A stretch of DNA of 61,048 nt, taken from the NCBI GenBank assembly GCA_025923995.1, contig JAICEW010000003.1, positions 1 through 61,048 of the forward strand, written 5' to 3'. Below the pieces are notes generated by a model that was not told the origin of the DNA, did no database searches, and saw only the letters and a program-made list of their open reading frames with translations. The position numbers and the translations under genes are program-made. Of this stretch, positions 1 to 8,356 are shown piece after piece. Position 1 is the stretch's first letter, and the number at the start of each line of letters is the position of its first letter. Origin of the DNA: Vicinamibacteria bacterium. Lineage in GTDB: Bacteria; Acidobacteriota; Vicinamibacteria; Fen-336.

Positions 1-2
1 GG

Positions 3-236
3 ATCACCAACGACGTGCTGCCGTCCACCACGCACCGCGTGAGCCCGCCGCGGGAGGCGGCCCTGCGCCGGCAGGCGCGTGTCTCCTTCCCGATGGCGGT
101 CTACCTGTGGGAGGACGAGGTGCTCGAGGTGCTGCCCGGCCTGGGCGCGCCGCGCTACGAGCCCATCCGCGCCATCGAGTTCCACACGCGGACGACCAGC
201 AAGTTCTACGGTGACGACTACGCCGTCCGGGGCTGA
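3..236 (+). CDS. 2-oxoglutarate/Fe(II) oxygenase, isopenicillin N synthase family (3' end only)
   Basis: Only the last 77 codons are inside the window, and the 5' part lies to the left. The visible piece reads NDVLPSTTHRV and then RVSFPM. This is the C-terminal half of the double-stranded beta-helix of isopenicillin-N-synthase-like dioxygenases. The His in STTHRV is the distal iron ligand and the R-x-S (RVS) binds the 2-oxoglutarate carboxylate. The family oxidises small molecules using Fe(II), oxygen and usually 2-oxoglutarate; the substrate cannot be inferred from this fragment. The tail FHTRTTSKFYGDDYAVRG ends at a TGA that overlaps the start of the permease gene. The family call is secure; the specific function is unknown. 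Confidence 0.75.
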   Translation: MTNDVLPSTTHRVSPPREAALRRQARVSFPMAVYLWEDEVLEVLPGLGAPRYEPIRAIEFHTRTTSKFYGDDYAVRG

Positions 237-1551
237 GGGCCCCGAGGCGGACACGAGCCGGCCGCGTCTGCGGCGCACGCTGCGCACGGGCGACGGTCTG
301 GCCGTCGTCGTCGGCATCATGATCGGCTCGGGCATCTTCCGGACGCCGGGGCTGGTGGCCGCCGAGCTGGGGCGCGCGGACCTGACCTTCGTGGCCTGGG
401 TCCTGGGCGGCGGGCTGGCCCTGCTGGGCGCGCTGGTGTTCGCGGAGCTCTCGACCCGCCATCCGGAGGCGGGCGGCAAGTACGTCTACGCGCGGGAGGC
501 CTTCGGACCACGCGCGGGCTTCGTGGTCGGCTGGACGGAGGCCCTCACGTACTGCGCGGCGATCGCGGCCCTGGCCGTCGTCGCCGGCGAGTACCTGGCG
601 CGCCTCATGGGCTGGCCGGACGCGAGCGCGCGGCTGCTGGGGGTGGTGTTCGTCACGCTCTGCGCCCTGCTCAACCTCGGCGGCGTCGCGCTCGCGCGCT
701 GGACCCAGAACCTGGCGACCTCGGCCAAGGTCCTGGCGCTGGCGGCGGTCGTGGTGGCTGCGGCGCTGGCGGGCGACGGCGCCGGCTGGCAGGCCGCGGC
801 GCGCGAGACGCCGGCCGCGCTGGGGGCGCTCGCGATCGCCTTCCAGGCCGTGATCTGGACGTACTACGGCTATCCCGACGCGTCCAAGATCGCCGAGGAG
901 GTGGTCGAGCCCGGACGCACGCTGCCGCGCGTGTACGTGGCCGCCATCGGGCTGGTGACGGCACTGTACCTGCTGCTCAACGCGGCGTTCCTCTACGTGC
1001 TGCCCTTCGAGCGGATCGCGGGCTCCACGCTGGTCGCGGCCGACGTCATGCACGCGCTGTTCGGCGCGCGGGCCGGCGCGCTCATGGCGGGCCTGGCGCT
1101 GCTCGTCGTCCTGGCGTCCGTCAACGGCAACGTCTTCGTCACGCCGCGCGTGGTCTTCGGGCTGGCCCGCGACGGGCTGGCCCCGCGCGTCCTCTCCCGC
1201 GTGGGCGCGTCGGGCACGCCCTGGACGGCGACCATCCTGGTCGGCGCCGTCGCCGCGGGCCTGGCCGCCACCGGAACCTTCGAGCGCCTGCTGTCCTTCG
1301 CGATCGTGCTCGTCCTGCTGACGGACGGCTTCATGGTGGTCGTGCTGTTCCGCCTCCGCGCGCGGGGCCCGCGCGGCCGCTTCCGCGTCCCGGGATACCC
1401 GGCGGTGCCGCTGGTCTTCCTGGGGGTCTACGCCGCGCTCTTCGCGGCCACGGCGCGCGAGCAGCCGCGGCTGGTGGCGCTCACGCTCGCGGCGCTCGCG
1501 GTCGCGTACCTGCTCGGGGCCGCGACGGCCGGCCGGGCCGTTCAGGCGTAG
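211..1551 (+). CDS. APC superfamily amino-acid permease
   Basis: This is a polytopic inner-membrane transporter of about 446 residues. The N-terminus has the APC signature: a basic stretch, then TGDGLAVVVGIMIGSGIFRTPG, where the unwound TM1 segment (GSGIF) binds the amino-acid backbone. About 12 hydrophobic segments follow. The ORF track opens at 79, but the first 44 residues are Arg/Ser-rich shadow of the upstream gene. GTG 211 fits better and overlaps the oxygenase stop by 26 bases, suggesting coupled expression. The closest type is the LAT/YjeH-like uniporter or exchanger group, with the substrate unknown. The 3' end overlaps the convergent kinase gene by 10 bases, leaving no room for a terminator. 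Confidence 0.85.
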   Translation: MTTTPSGAEGPEADTSRPRLRRTLRTGDGLAVVVGIMIGSGIFRTPGLVAAELGRADLTFVAWVLGGGLALLGALVFAELSTRHPEAGGKYVYAREAFGPRAGFVVGWTEALTYCAAIAALAVVAGEYLARLMGWPDASARLLGVVFVTLCALLNLGGVALARWTQNLATSAKVLALAAVVVAAALAGDGAGWQAAARETPAALGALAIAFQAVIWTYYGYPDASKIAEEVVEPGRTLPRVYVAAIGLVTALYLLLNAAFLYVLPFERIAGSTLVAADVMHALFGARAGALMAGLALLVVLASVNGNVFVTPRVVFGLARDGLAPRVLSRVGASGTPWTATILVGAVAAGLAATGTFERLLSFAIVLVLLTDGFMVVVLFRLRARGPRGRFRVPGYPAVPLVFLGVYAALFAATAREQPRLVALTLAALAVAYLLGAATAGRAVQA

Positions 1552-2414
1552 CGGCGGGCGATCGAGAGCGCCTGCGGCCCGTAGTGGCCGCCGAACAGGA
1601 GGAAGTGGTTGAGCAGGTGGTAGAGCTGGTAGAGCGGGTTGCGCTTCCGCCAGCCCGCGGGCAGCGGCCACGCCTCATCGTAGGCGTCGAAGCAGCGCTC
1701 CGGGAACCCCCCGAACAGCGTCATCATCCCCAGCTCCATCTCGCGGTCCGCGTACGCGCAAGCGGGATCCACCAGCGCGGGCCCCCGCGTGCTGCCCAGC
1801 GCGTTGCCGGACCAGAGATCGCCGTGGATCAGGGCCGGAGGACCGTCGCCCACCACGTCCGGCAGCCGGGCGACGACGCGCTCGTAGACGCCGCGTTCGG
1901 CGGAGGACAGCCCGCGCTTCTCCGCGATCCGCGCGACCAGCGGCTCCAGGCGCCGTCGCGCGTAGAACTCCGCCCACGAGTCGAGCGGCGCGTTGGGCTG
2001 CACCGTGGTGCCGCAGTAGGTGTCCGCGTCGAACCCGAACCGCGGCGCGCTCAGGCGGTGCATCGCCGCGAGCCCCCGGCCCAGCGCCTCGCCGTCCAGC
2101 GGTCCCGGCTCCAGCAGGTCCATGACGATGAGCGCGGGCACGCCCGGCGCCGGCCCGCGCGCGACGATCACGGCGGGGATGGCGAGGCCCGAGCCCGCAC
2201 GCGCCATCGCGCGCAGGCCGTCCGCCTCGCGCAGGAAGAGGTCCGGCGGGCCCGAGTCGTTCCACTTCGCGAAGAACCGGCCGGCGGTGGTGTCGATGCG
2301 CGCGGCCGGGCTGATGCAGCCGCCGCCCACGCCCTGGGCGCCCAGGACCTCCAGCCGTGGGTCCGCCAGCGCCTCGCGCAGGGCCTCCTGGAGGGCCGCG
2401 CGCGGGCCCTGCAT
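1542..2414 (-). CDS. Fructosamine-3-kinase family protein (protein deglycation)
   Basis: This 290-residue member of the fructosamine/ketosamine kinase family has an aminoglycoside-phosphotransferase-like fold. The nucleotide-lobe Lys is in FFAKWND, the catalytic loop is LIHGDLWSGNAL (HGDLWxGN), and the metal-binding segment is ALVDPACAYADREMELGMM. The C-terminus YQLYHLLNHFLLFGGHYGPQALSI is typical of the family. Such enzymes phosphorylate the sugar moiety of glycated lysines so that the adduct falls off; many bacterial members prefer ribulosamines or erythrulosamines. The ATG overlaps the phosphatase stop (ATGA), making this the last gene of the Hsp70 operon. Whether it acts on ribulosamines or fructosamines cannot be told from sequence. 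Confidence 0.9.
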   Translation of the reverse strand: MQGPRAALQEALREALADPRLEVLGAQGVGGGCISPAARIDTTAGRFFAKWNDSGPPDLFLREADGLRAMARAGSGLAIPAVIVARGPAPGVPALIVMDLLEPGPLDGEALGRGLAAMHRLSAPRFGFDADTYCGTTVQPNAPLDSWAEFYARRRLEPLVARIAEKRGLSSAERGVYERVVARLPDVVGDGPPALIHGDLWSGNALGSTRGPALVDPACAYADREMELGMMTLFGGFPERCFDAYDEAWPLPAGWRKRNPLYQLYHLLNHFLLFGGHYGPQALSIARRYA

Positions 2415-2908
2415 CAGGCCGGACCCGCGCCGCGGGCGGAGGTCGCGTCGCGCTCGAGCAGCGCGTCGAGCAGCTTCCGGCAGCAGACCTGGAGGACCTG
2501 GTACATGCGCTCGAAGCCGTCCATGCCGCCGTAGTAGGGATCGTCCACGTCGGGGCTCGCGCCCGGCGCGTCGTAGCTGCGCATCAGGCGGATCTTGTGG
2601 CGGTGCTCGGGCGGGCTGAGCCGCGCGAGCTCGCGCTCGTGCCCGCGGTCCATGGCCAGGATCAGGTCAGCGCGCGCGATGTCGGAGGTGTCGATCTCGC
2701 GCGCGATGCTGGTCACCTCGACCCCGTGCGCGGCGCCGAGGCGGCGCGTCCGCGGGTCCGCGGCCTCGCCCTCGTGGTACCCGTGGAGGCCCACCGAGTC
2801 GACCTCGAACCGGTCGAGCACCCCCCTCTCGCGCGCCATGTGCACGAAGAGGGCCTCGGCCATCGGCGAGCGGCAGATGTTCCCGGAGCAGACGAAGAGG
2901 ACGCGCAT
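2414..2908 (-). CDS. Low-molecular-weight protein-tyrosine-phosphatase family protein
   Basis: This 164-residue protein begins MRVLFVCSGNICRSPMAEALF, which holds the CX5R phosphate loop (Cys7 nucleophile, Arg13). The general-acid Asp is in the DPYYGG segment near residue 122. That is a complete LMW-PTP active site at normal family length. Bacterial LMW-PTPs placed next to fructosamine-kinase homologues are known to dephosphorylate free ribulosamine/erythrulosamine 5-phosphates, supplying substrate to the kinase. The ATGA overlap with the kinase start here supports that role over tyrosine dephosphorylation. A TAGAAT box ends 9 bases before the ATG, so the pair may also have its own near-leaderless promoter inside the operon. 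Confidence 0.92.
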   Translation of the reverse strand: MRVLFVCSGNICRSPMAEALFVHMARERGVLDRFEVDSVGLHGYHEGEAADPRTRRLGAAHGVEVTSIAREIDTSDIARADLILAMDRGHERELARLSPPEHRHKIRLMRSYDAPGASPDVDDPYYGGMDGFERMYQVLQVCCRKLLDALLERDATSARGAGPA

Positions 2909-2917
2909 GCGCGGGCG

Positions 2918-2923
2918 ATTCTA
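2918..2923 (-). promoter_or_regulatory. -10 box of near-leaderless promoter for the phosphatase gene
   Basis: On the minus strand the sequence reads GCTAGAAT followed by nine bases and the ATG at 2908. There is no Shine-Dalgarno sequence in the gap. The box overlaps the TAG stop of the upstream LysM gene. It belongs to the set of TANNNT boxes found just upstream of starts across this window. No good -35 box is visible. Confidence 0.45.
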
Positions 2924-3421
2924 GCGGATCGGGACCTCGAGCACGGTGCCCACCACCAGCGGCCGCGTGGCGTCGGTCGCGGGCCACAGCGACGTCCAGT
3001 TGCGCCCGTCTCCCGTCAGGGCCGCCGCGATGCGCCAGAGGCTGTCGCCGGGCTGGACGCGGTACGAGACGACGCGCGGCGGGGCGCCCCTCGCGGATGA
3101 CGGAACGGTCGTCGGCGGAGGCGTTGCCGGCGCGGTGGCGGGGACGGAGGCCGGCACGGTGCGCAGCGACGCGGCGCTCTCGTCCGGCGCGTGCGCCGTG
3201 CCCGTCAGGAAACGGAGCGCCACGGACGCCACGATGGCGCCCGCGAGCGCCGCGAGGGCCAGGTGCCGCCGCGGCCGCGGCTCCGGCGGAGCGGAGCGAC
3301 CCGCCGCCTGCTCGAAGGGCCACCAGGCCGCGAGGGGCGTCTCGCAGCGGAAGCACTCCTCGGGCGGCGCGTCGTAGGCCTCCGAGCAGACGGGACAGCG
3401 CACCCGTGCGTCAGTTCCCAT
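2921..3421 (-). CDS. Zinc-ribbon, single-pass membrane, LysM-domain protein
   Basis: This protein of about 166 residues has three parts. The N-terminal zinc ribbon has Cys pairs at 9/12 and 23/26 (CPVC, CFRC). A single hydrophobic helix lies near residues 53-71 (LALAALAGAIVASVALRFL). A Ala/Pro/Thr-rich linker then leads to a C-terminal LysM module starting VSYRVQPGDSLWRIAAAL. LysM binds peptidoglycan N-acetylglucosamine, so the C-terminus should be outside and the zinc ribbon cytosolic. The ORF track starts at 3463, but MGTDARVRC at 3421 directly precedes the ribbon and overlaps the Hsp70 stop by 11 bases. Its link to the chaperone genes is unexplained. It might tether or sense something at the envelope, which is inference. 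Confidence 0.8.
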   Translation of the reverse strand: MGTDARVRCPVCSEAYDAPPEECFRCETPLAAWWPFEQAAGRSAPPEPRPRRHLALAALAGAIVASVALRFLTGTAHAPDESAASLRTVPASVPATAPATPPPTTVPSSARGAPPRVVSYRVQPGDSLWRIAAALTGDGRNWTSLWPATDATRPLVVGTVLEVPIR

Positions 3422-5654
3422 GGCGGGGCATGTCCTTCGGCACCACCAGGTCGGGTGCGGCATCGACGAGCGCGTCCGAGTCCTGCCAGGAGTCCCAGGC
3501 CGCGCTGCCCTCGGCGCGCAGCGCCGTGAGGGCGGCCTGCGCCTGCCTGACGGCCGACGCGTCGTTCGCCGCGAGCGCGTCGCGCAGCGTGAGCGACGCG
3601 CGACGCAGGCCGGCGCACAGCCGGGTCGGCATGCCCAGCAGGAACGACTCGCGGAAGCCCTGGATGGCCGCGCCCGCCGCGTCGTCCGTCTCCAGCGCTT
3701 CGCGGACGCGCGCGAAGCGTCCCTCGAGCGCCTCGGGGGGCGCGCCCGTCTGGAGCATCACGCGCAGGGCGCGCAGCCCTTCGACCGCCGTGTCGCGCGT
3801 CGCCGGGGGCAGCACGTTCCAGAAGGCGGGCAGCAGCTCCTGCTCGAGGAGCGCGATCCAACCCGAGATCCGCTGGCGCACCCGCTCGGCGGTGGGCTCG
3901 CCGGCAGTGCGTGCCCACTGCTGGCGATCCTCGATCTGGTCCCGCACGTCCTCCAGCAGCCGCAGCGCCGTCTCGGCGTGCGAGTGGGACCGGGACTGAA
4001 GCGCCGCGCGCGAGGCGTCGAAGCCCGCTCGAAGGCGCGAGACGAGCCCGCCGTCGGCCTCCTGGTTGGCCTCGAGCACCGCGGCGGCCTCCAGGTTCGC
4101 GTCGAGCACCTCGCTGAACAGCATGCGGCCCTGCTTGTCCAGGCTGTCGAGCGTGATGGGTTGCGAGTGCCCGTCGACGTGGCACACCGCCTGGACGGTC
4201 TTGTTCTCGTCGAGCCAGATCTCGACGTCCACGCGCGTGCCCTGCGCGGTCGGAGGCAGGTCGCGCCCGAACAGGCGCTGCGTCTGGAGCGGCACCTTGA
4301 CCCCGCTGCGCTCCGCGAAGGAGGACAGCGTGAGCCGGTAGATGGTCTGCGCGGGATAGCGCGTGAACGCGGGCAGGCCGAAGTGGGCGAAGTCCGGCGT
4401 GGGGACCTCGGAGTTGGCCTGGATGAGCTCGGTCCGCGAGCCGTCCTCGTGCAGCACGTCGAAGCCGTACGGGCAGATGCGCGCCAGCGTGGGCTTGGTG
4501 TTCGCGAAGATGGCCGCGCCCAGGGCGACGGAGTGCATCGGGTCCACGTCGTCGTGCAGGCGGGCCTGCGGGAGCAGGGCCTGCAGAGCCGTCCGAAAGG
4601 CGGGGATCCGGCTCGACCCGCCGACGAGCAGCACCTTGCCGATGCGGTCGCGCGCGACGTCGCGGTGCTCGAGGCACCGCGTGACCGTGTCCACCGCGAT
4701 CTCCATGAGGGTGGCGGTGGCACCCTCCAGCTCCGCCCGCGAGAGGGTGACGGCCGGCCAGCGCACCGGCGCGTTCGAGTCGGGGTCGAGCAGGCGCGGT
4801 GCCTCCACCAGCGTCTCGTCCCTGGAGCTGAGCGCCTCCTTGGCCCTCCGGGCCGTGCGCCGCAGCTCGTGCTGGTTCGCTTCGTCGCGCAGCAGGTCGT
4901 CGTCGAGGCGCGCCTTGCGCAGGGCGAGGCGCGCCACGAGCAGGTCGATGTCGTCGCCGCCCAGCGTGAGGTCGCCGTCGATCGCGATCTGCTGCCACTC
5001 GCGGCCGTCGCTCACCTGCACCGTGACGTCCAGCGTGCCCCCGCCCCAGTCGACGATCAGGATCGGCTCGTGCAGGCCGAAACCCACGATGTTGCCGAAC
5101 GCGAGCGCCGCCGCGCTGGGCTCGTCCAGCACGTGGCCGACGACCTCCAGACCCGCGAGCCGCGCCGCGTCCAGCGTGGCCTCCCGGTGCGGGTCGCCGA
5201 AGTACGCGGGCACGGTGATGGTCGCGCCGGTCACCGCCCGCTTGAGGCACCGCTCCGCGTGCGCCCTGGCCTCGCGCAGGATGTGCGCCTGGATCTCGTG
5301 CGGCCAGAAGCGCTTCGGCTGCGGCCAGCCCGCGTTCACCTCGAGCTGCAGGTCGCCCGCCAGCGCCTGCACGAGGCGGCCGCCTCCGCCTCCGGCGAAG
5401 AGCCGCTCGCTTCCCTCCTCGATCGCTCCCTCGTAGGTGCGACCCATCAGGCGCTTGATCGAGCGGATGGCGGCCGGCATGCGGTCGGCCTCGTCCCCCA
5501 CCTTGGGCGGGCCCGTGCTCCCCCGCTCGAAGCCGACGACGCTCGGGATGATGACGCCGCTGCCGCGCGGCATCACGTGCGGGCCGTCGTCGTAGACCAT
5601 GGCCACGACCGTGTTGGTGGTGCCCAGGTCGATCCCGATGGTCGTCGCAGTCAT
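3411..5654 (-). CDS. Divergent Hsp70 (DnaK-family) chaperone
   Basis: This is a 747-residue Hsp70-family ATPase. The actin-like ATPase motifs are present: phosphate-1 IGIDLGTTNTVVAM at the N-terminus, phosphate-2 ILIVDWGGGTLDVTV near residue 190 and adenosine motif VLLVGGSSRIPAF near residue 325. A beta-sandwich-like substrate region and a long helical C-terminus follow. It differs from house-keeping DnaK: it is longer, has insertions in the nucleotide domain, and has no C-terminal EEVD-type tail (it ends VVPKDMPRHGN). The ATG overlaps the GrpE-like stop (ATGA). No J-domain protein is encoded nearby. It is probably a specialised paralogue serving the proteins encoded in this operon; true DnaK is expected elsewhere in the genome. 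Confidence 0.9.
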   Translation of the reverse strand: MTATTIGIDLGTTNTVVAMVYDDGPHVMPRGSGVIIPSVVGFERGSTGPPKVGDEADRMPAAIRSIKRLMGRTYEGAIEEGSERLFAGGGGGRLVQALAGDLQLEVNAGWPQPKRFWPHEIQAHILREARAHAERCLKRAVTGATITVPAYFGDPHREATLDAARLAGLEVVGHVLDEPSAAALAFGNIVGFGLHEPILIVDWGGGTLDVTVQVSDGREWQQIAIDGDLTLGGDDIDLLVARLALRKARLDDDLLRDEANQHELRRTARRAKEALSSRDETLVEAPRLLDPDSNAPVRWPAVTLSRAELEGATATLMEIAVDTVTRCLEHRDVARDRIGKVLLVGGSSRIPAFRTALQALLPQARLHDDVDPMHSVALGAAIFANTKPTLARICPYGFDVLHEDGSRTELIQANSEVPTPDFAHFGLPAFTRYPAQTIYRLTLSSFAERSGVKVPLQTQRLFGRDLPPTAQGTRVDVEIWLDENKTVQAVCHVDGHSQPITLDSLDKQGRMLFSEVLDANLEAAAVLEANQEADGGLVSRLRAGFDASRAALQSRSHSHAETALRLLEDVRDQIEDRQQWARTAGEPTAERVRQRISGWIALLEQELLPAFWNVLPPATRDTAVEGLRALRVMLQTGAPPEALEGRFARVREALETDDAAGAAIQGFRESFLLGMPTRLCAGLRRASLTLRDALAANDASAVRQAQAALTALRAEGSAAWDSWQDSDALVDAAPDLVVPKDMPRHGN

Positions 5655-6079
5655 CGAGCCTCCGGTTCGTCGATCACGACCTCCGCGACGCGCAGGCGCG
5701 TTTCTCCCAGCAGGACGCCGGACCGCATCACCCCCGTCACGCGCGGACGGTCCAGGCCCGCGCGCCGCCGGGTCTTCACGACCCGATGGCGCGAGAGGTC
5801 CAGCGCCTCGCCGGCCGTGCCGTCCAGGCGGAGACCGGCCCGCTCCAGGCGCTCCTGCGCGGACCGGCGGACGAGGTCCAGCGCCCGGCGGGCGTCCTCG
5901 GGAAGCTCCGCGCCGTACTGCGAGACCGCGTCGCCGAGGAGCTCGTGGGCCTCGACCGCGGCCAGGGCCAGCTCGTGGAGCGCCTTTCGCTGCGACGCCA
6001 GGTCGCGCGTCGCGTCGCGGTGGCGCCGGGCCATGTCGCGGAACATCTCGCGGCCGCGATCGAGCGCGTCGTCGTTCAT
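5651..6079 (-). CDS. Short GrpE-like nucleotide-exchange factor
   Basis: The protein is 142 residues, read from ATG 6079 (ATGA overlap with the upstream stop). The ORF track runs on to 6778, but that part is a shadow of the upstream gene. The N-terminal two thirds are helical and charged. The C-terminal 35 residues (VVKTRRRAGLDRPRVTGVMRSGVLLGETRLRVAEVVID) resemble the GrpE beta-wing pattern, in which a Gly-rich hairpin ends in a rule like 'R-V-L-R-P-A-x-V-x-V'. It is shorter than typical GrpE (about 190-200) and overlaps the Hsp70 start, so it most likely exchanges nucleotide on that Hsp70. A dedicated GrpE-like factor is the best call; the long dimer coiled coil is reduced. Confidence 0.7.
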   Translation of the reverse strand: MNDDALDRGREMFRDMARRHRDATRDLASQRKALHELALAAVEAHELLGDAVSQYGAELPEDARRALDLVRRSAQERLERAGLRLDGTAGEALDLSRHRVVKTRRRAGLDRPRVTGVMRSGVLLGETRLRVAEVVIDEPEAR

Positions 6080-7659
6080 TCGAGGCTCCTCAGGAAGAGC
6101 CGACACTCGTCGGGCGTCGGAGGGGCGAGCTGCGCGAACGTGACACGCACGAGGTCGACGAGGGGCCGTTCCAGGCCGGCCTCGTTCCCCAGCACCCAGA
6201 AGGGCGCCAGCGCCTCGGCGACGTCGGGCCGCTCGAGCACGAGGCGCAGCTTGCGGAACTCCTGCAGGCGTCCGCTCGCCTGCAGCGCGTGCTGCGCCTC
6301 CGCGCGCTGCGCGCCGAGCAGCCCGTACGGCGTGTCCAGCGCGAGGCTGGGCTCCGGCAGCTCGCGCAGCTGCCGGTAGACCGCGTCCGCCTGCTTCGAC
6401 GGGAGGTCGGCGGGCAGGGTGGCGGCGTCGAGGCCGCCGTGGATCGCGCGCGCCAGAGCGGTGCGGGCCTCGTCGAGCGCGGGCGGGGTGCGGCTCGCCC
6501 CCAGCGCGGACAGCGCGTTCATCGCGTGCCCACCCAACGCGTGCACGGCGGCGAGCGCCAGGCCGTCGTGGAGGAAGACCTCCCGGACAAGTCCCTGGCC
6601 GCCGGCGATCAGGCGCCACAGCGCCGTGGAGACGGCGCGCGTGTCGGGTCCGCCCCACTCCGCGGGCCAGGGCGCGGACGGCAGGCGCGTCGCCGGCGCC
6701 GCTTCCGCCGGCTCGCGGCCGTGCACGATCGCGTGCAGCTCGCCCGCTTCCTTCTCGTCGAGGGACCGGCTTCCCCACGACGGGATGCGCGCCTGCCGCC
6801 CGAGGAGGCGCAGGTCGCCCATGATCCCGCGCCGCACGTCGGTGGCGATCAGCGCGGCCGTCAGGTGCGCCGTGCCCACCACGTGTCCCGCGTCGGCGAG
6901 CGCGCGGCGGGCCAGCAGCAGCGGCTTCCAGGCCTCGGCGACCGGGGCGCCGCCGCGGCGCGGCGACGGCACGATCTTGTGCAGCGCTTCCGGAAGGAAG
7001 ACGCCCGCGAGCGCGGCACGCAGCACCAGCACGCGCACGAGCCCCGCCCCGTCCTTGATCCGGCGCGCCCGGCGCAGGGTCGCGCTCACCGTCGAGAGGG
7101 CGCGCGCGGGTCCGTCGTGCGTCACGAGCGCGGCCGCGGCGAGGGGCATGGCCTCCAGCGCTTCGGCCGAGCCGGCCCAGCGCTCCGTGTTCCGGCCCAG
7201 CCAGGAGAGGACTCCGAGCCAGCTCGCGCCCTCGCCCGTCGCGTCCAGCAGACGCGCGCGCAGCCAGTCGGCGACGGGGTCGGCGCCCCAGCGCGCCGGC
7301 AGCCGGTCGCGACCCACCGCGACCGCGATCGTCCTCTCGACCGAGGGGCGCTGCGGGTCGTCGTGCGGAACCGTGTCGAGCAGGGCCTGGGCCACGTCGA
7401 GTGCCTCGTCAAGCGCGCGGGCCTGGAGCAGCGCGACGAGCGAGACCGCGAGGGGGCCCCGAGGCCGGCGCTGCCGGACCGCGTCGTGGCGCACCTCGGG
7501 CGACGCCGTGGCCAGCGCCAGACGGCGCACCGCGGGCGGCTCGACGGCGAAGGCGGATCGATCGAGGGAGGACGTGTCCGGAACCGCGCCATGCCCGAAC
7601 GCGTCCCCAGCCGATCGGACGGACACAGGGGCCCGCGTCCTCCACCGCCCGCGCCGCAC
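6076..7659 (-). CDS. Uncharacterised helical protein of the Hsp70 operon
   Basis: I do not recognise a family. The protein is about 527 residues and Ala/Leu-rich. It is predicted to be almost wholly alpha-helical, with repeated helical-pair texture that suggests an alpha-solenoid. There is no signal peptide or membrane segment, so it should be cytosolic. The start is uncertain: no ATG is present near the upstream gene's end, and GTG 7659 is the first reasonable start. The ORF track's 852-residue version includes a shadow of the upstream gene. The stop overlaps the GrpE-like ATG (ATGA). Given the operon it may be a client, scaffold or co-factor of the divergent Hsp70, which is inference. Confidence 0.65.
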   Translation of the reverse strand: MRRGRWRTRAPVSVRSAGDAFGHGAVPDTSSLDRSAFAVEPPAVRRLALATASPEVRHDAVRQRRPRGPLAVSLVALLQARALDEALDVAQALLDTVPHDDPQRPSVERTIAVAVGRDRLPARWGADPVADWLRARLLDATGEGASWLGVLSWLGRNTERWAGSAEALEAMPLAAAALVTHDGPARALSTVSATLRRARRIKDGAGLVRVLVLRAALAGVFLPEALHKIVPSPRRGGAPVAEAWKPLLLARRALADAGHVVGTAHLTAALIATDVRRGIMGDLRLLGRQARIPSWGSRSLDEKEAGELHAIVHGREPAEAAPATRLPSAPWPAEWGGPDTRAVSTALWRLIAGGQGLVREVFLHDGLALAAVHALGGHAMNALSALGASRTPPALDEARTALARAIHGGLDAATLPADLPSKQADAVYRQLRELPEPSLALDTPYGLLGAQRAEAQHALQASGRLQEFRKLRLVLERPDVAEALAPFWVLGNEAGLERPLVDLVRVTFAQLAPPTPDECRLFLRSLE

Positions 7660-7682
7660 GACGGGGGGCCGTCGGAACAGGC

Positions 7683-8204
7683 CTACCGTATGCCCCTCCT
7701 CATCTCGCGCAGCGTGCGACGCACCTGCTCGAACGGCTCCACGATCGTGAACGGGGCCATCTCGGCGATCGCGCGCTCGACGTGGCCACGCGCGCCGTCC
7801 TGCGCGCCCCGGCTCACCCAGAGGGCGAAGCCGTCGCCGCCGGCCGGCGCGATCGGCTCCCAGGCGGCCTCCTTCACCGCGCCGCTCTCCAGCGCGACCA
7901 CCACGACCGGCAGGTCGGTGGCGGTGCGGCGCAGCAGCAGCGAGGTGTCGTCGACCAGGAGCACGCTCGGCCGCACCTTCGCCTGGGCGACGAGGGCCGG
8001 CATCATGACGCGCGCCAGGAGATAGGCCTCGGTCCGCGGGCCGAGCAGGAAGCGCTCCAGCGGGCTCAGCGAGACGGCCTCGGTGTAGGCGAAGTCGAGC
8101 GGGTCCCCCTCGGGACCGACCACGAAGAGGCCGCCGACCCACGAGTGCCCGTCGCCCACCTGGGCCAGGTAGCCCAGCGCGCCGTCCCGGCCTGCGTCTG
8201 CCAT
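7683..8204 (-). CDS. Uncharacterised 173-residue protein, first gene of the Hsp70 operon
   Basis: I do not recognise a family. The protein has a compact alpha/beta pattern: an N-terminal strand pair (GLFVVGPEGDPLDFAY), a long helix (LGPRTEAYLLARVMMPALVAQ), two strong strands (PSVLLVDDTSLLL and LPVVVVAL) and a C-terminal helix rich in Arg/Glu. No signal peptide is seen. A GGGGAGG ribosome site lies just before the ATG, and a GATACT box lies about 40 bases upstream, so the operon promoter is probably in the 8205-8290 gap shared with the divergent NIPSNAP gene. Its place at the head of a chaperone operon is the only functional clue. Confidence 0.65.
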   Translation of the reverse strand: MADAGRDGALGYLAQVGDGHSWVGGLFVVGPEGDPLDFAYTEAVSLSPLERFLLGPRTEAYLLARVMMPALVAQAKVRPSVLLVDDTSLLLRRTATDLPVVVVALESGAVKEAAWEPIAPAGGDGFALWVSRGAQDGARGHVERAIAEMAPFTIVEPFEQVRRTLREMRRGIR

Positions 8205-8356
8205 GTCCTCCCCGACGAGCCTCCCGCCCGCGTGAGCAGCTTGCCAGTATCGGCGCCTCGAGGCCAGCCGGGGTCCGTTCCGAGCGGCGAATGGCCATGG
8301 TGTGTCGCCTGCGAGTGGTCATTGCCGGCGGGGACGGCTGGGCCGATCGTGGTGTC

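Noticed and set aside
4-1671. 555-residue minus-strand ORF at the left edge
   Set aside because: It is a shadow of the oxygenase and permease genes, with long Arg/Gln/Asp-rich stretches.
3420-6143. 907-residue plus-strand ORF opposite the Hsp70 gene
   Set aside because: Composition is His/Arg/Gly/Val-rich and follows third-position GC of the real minus-strand gene; no domain is recognisable.
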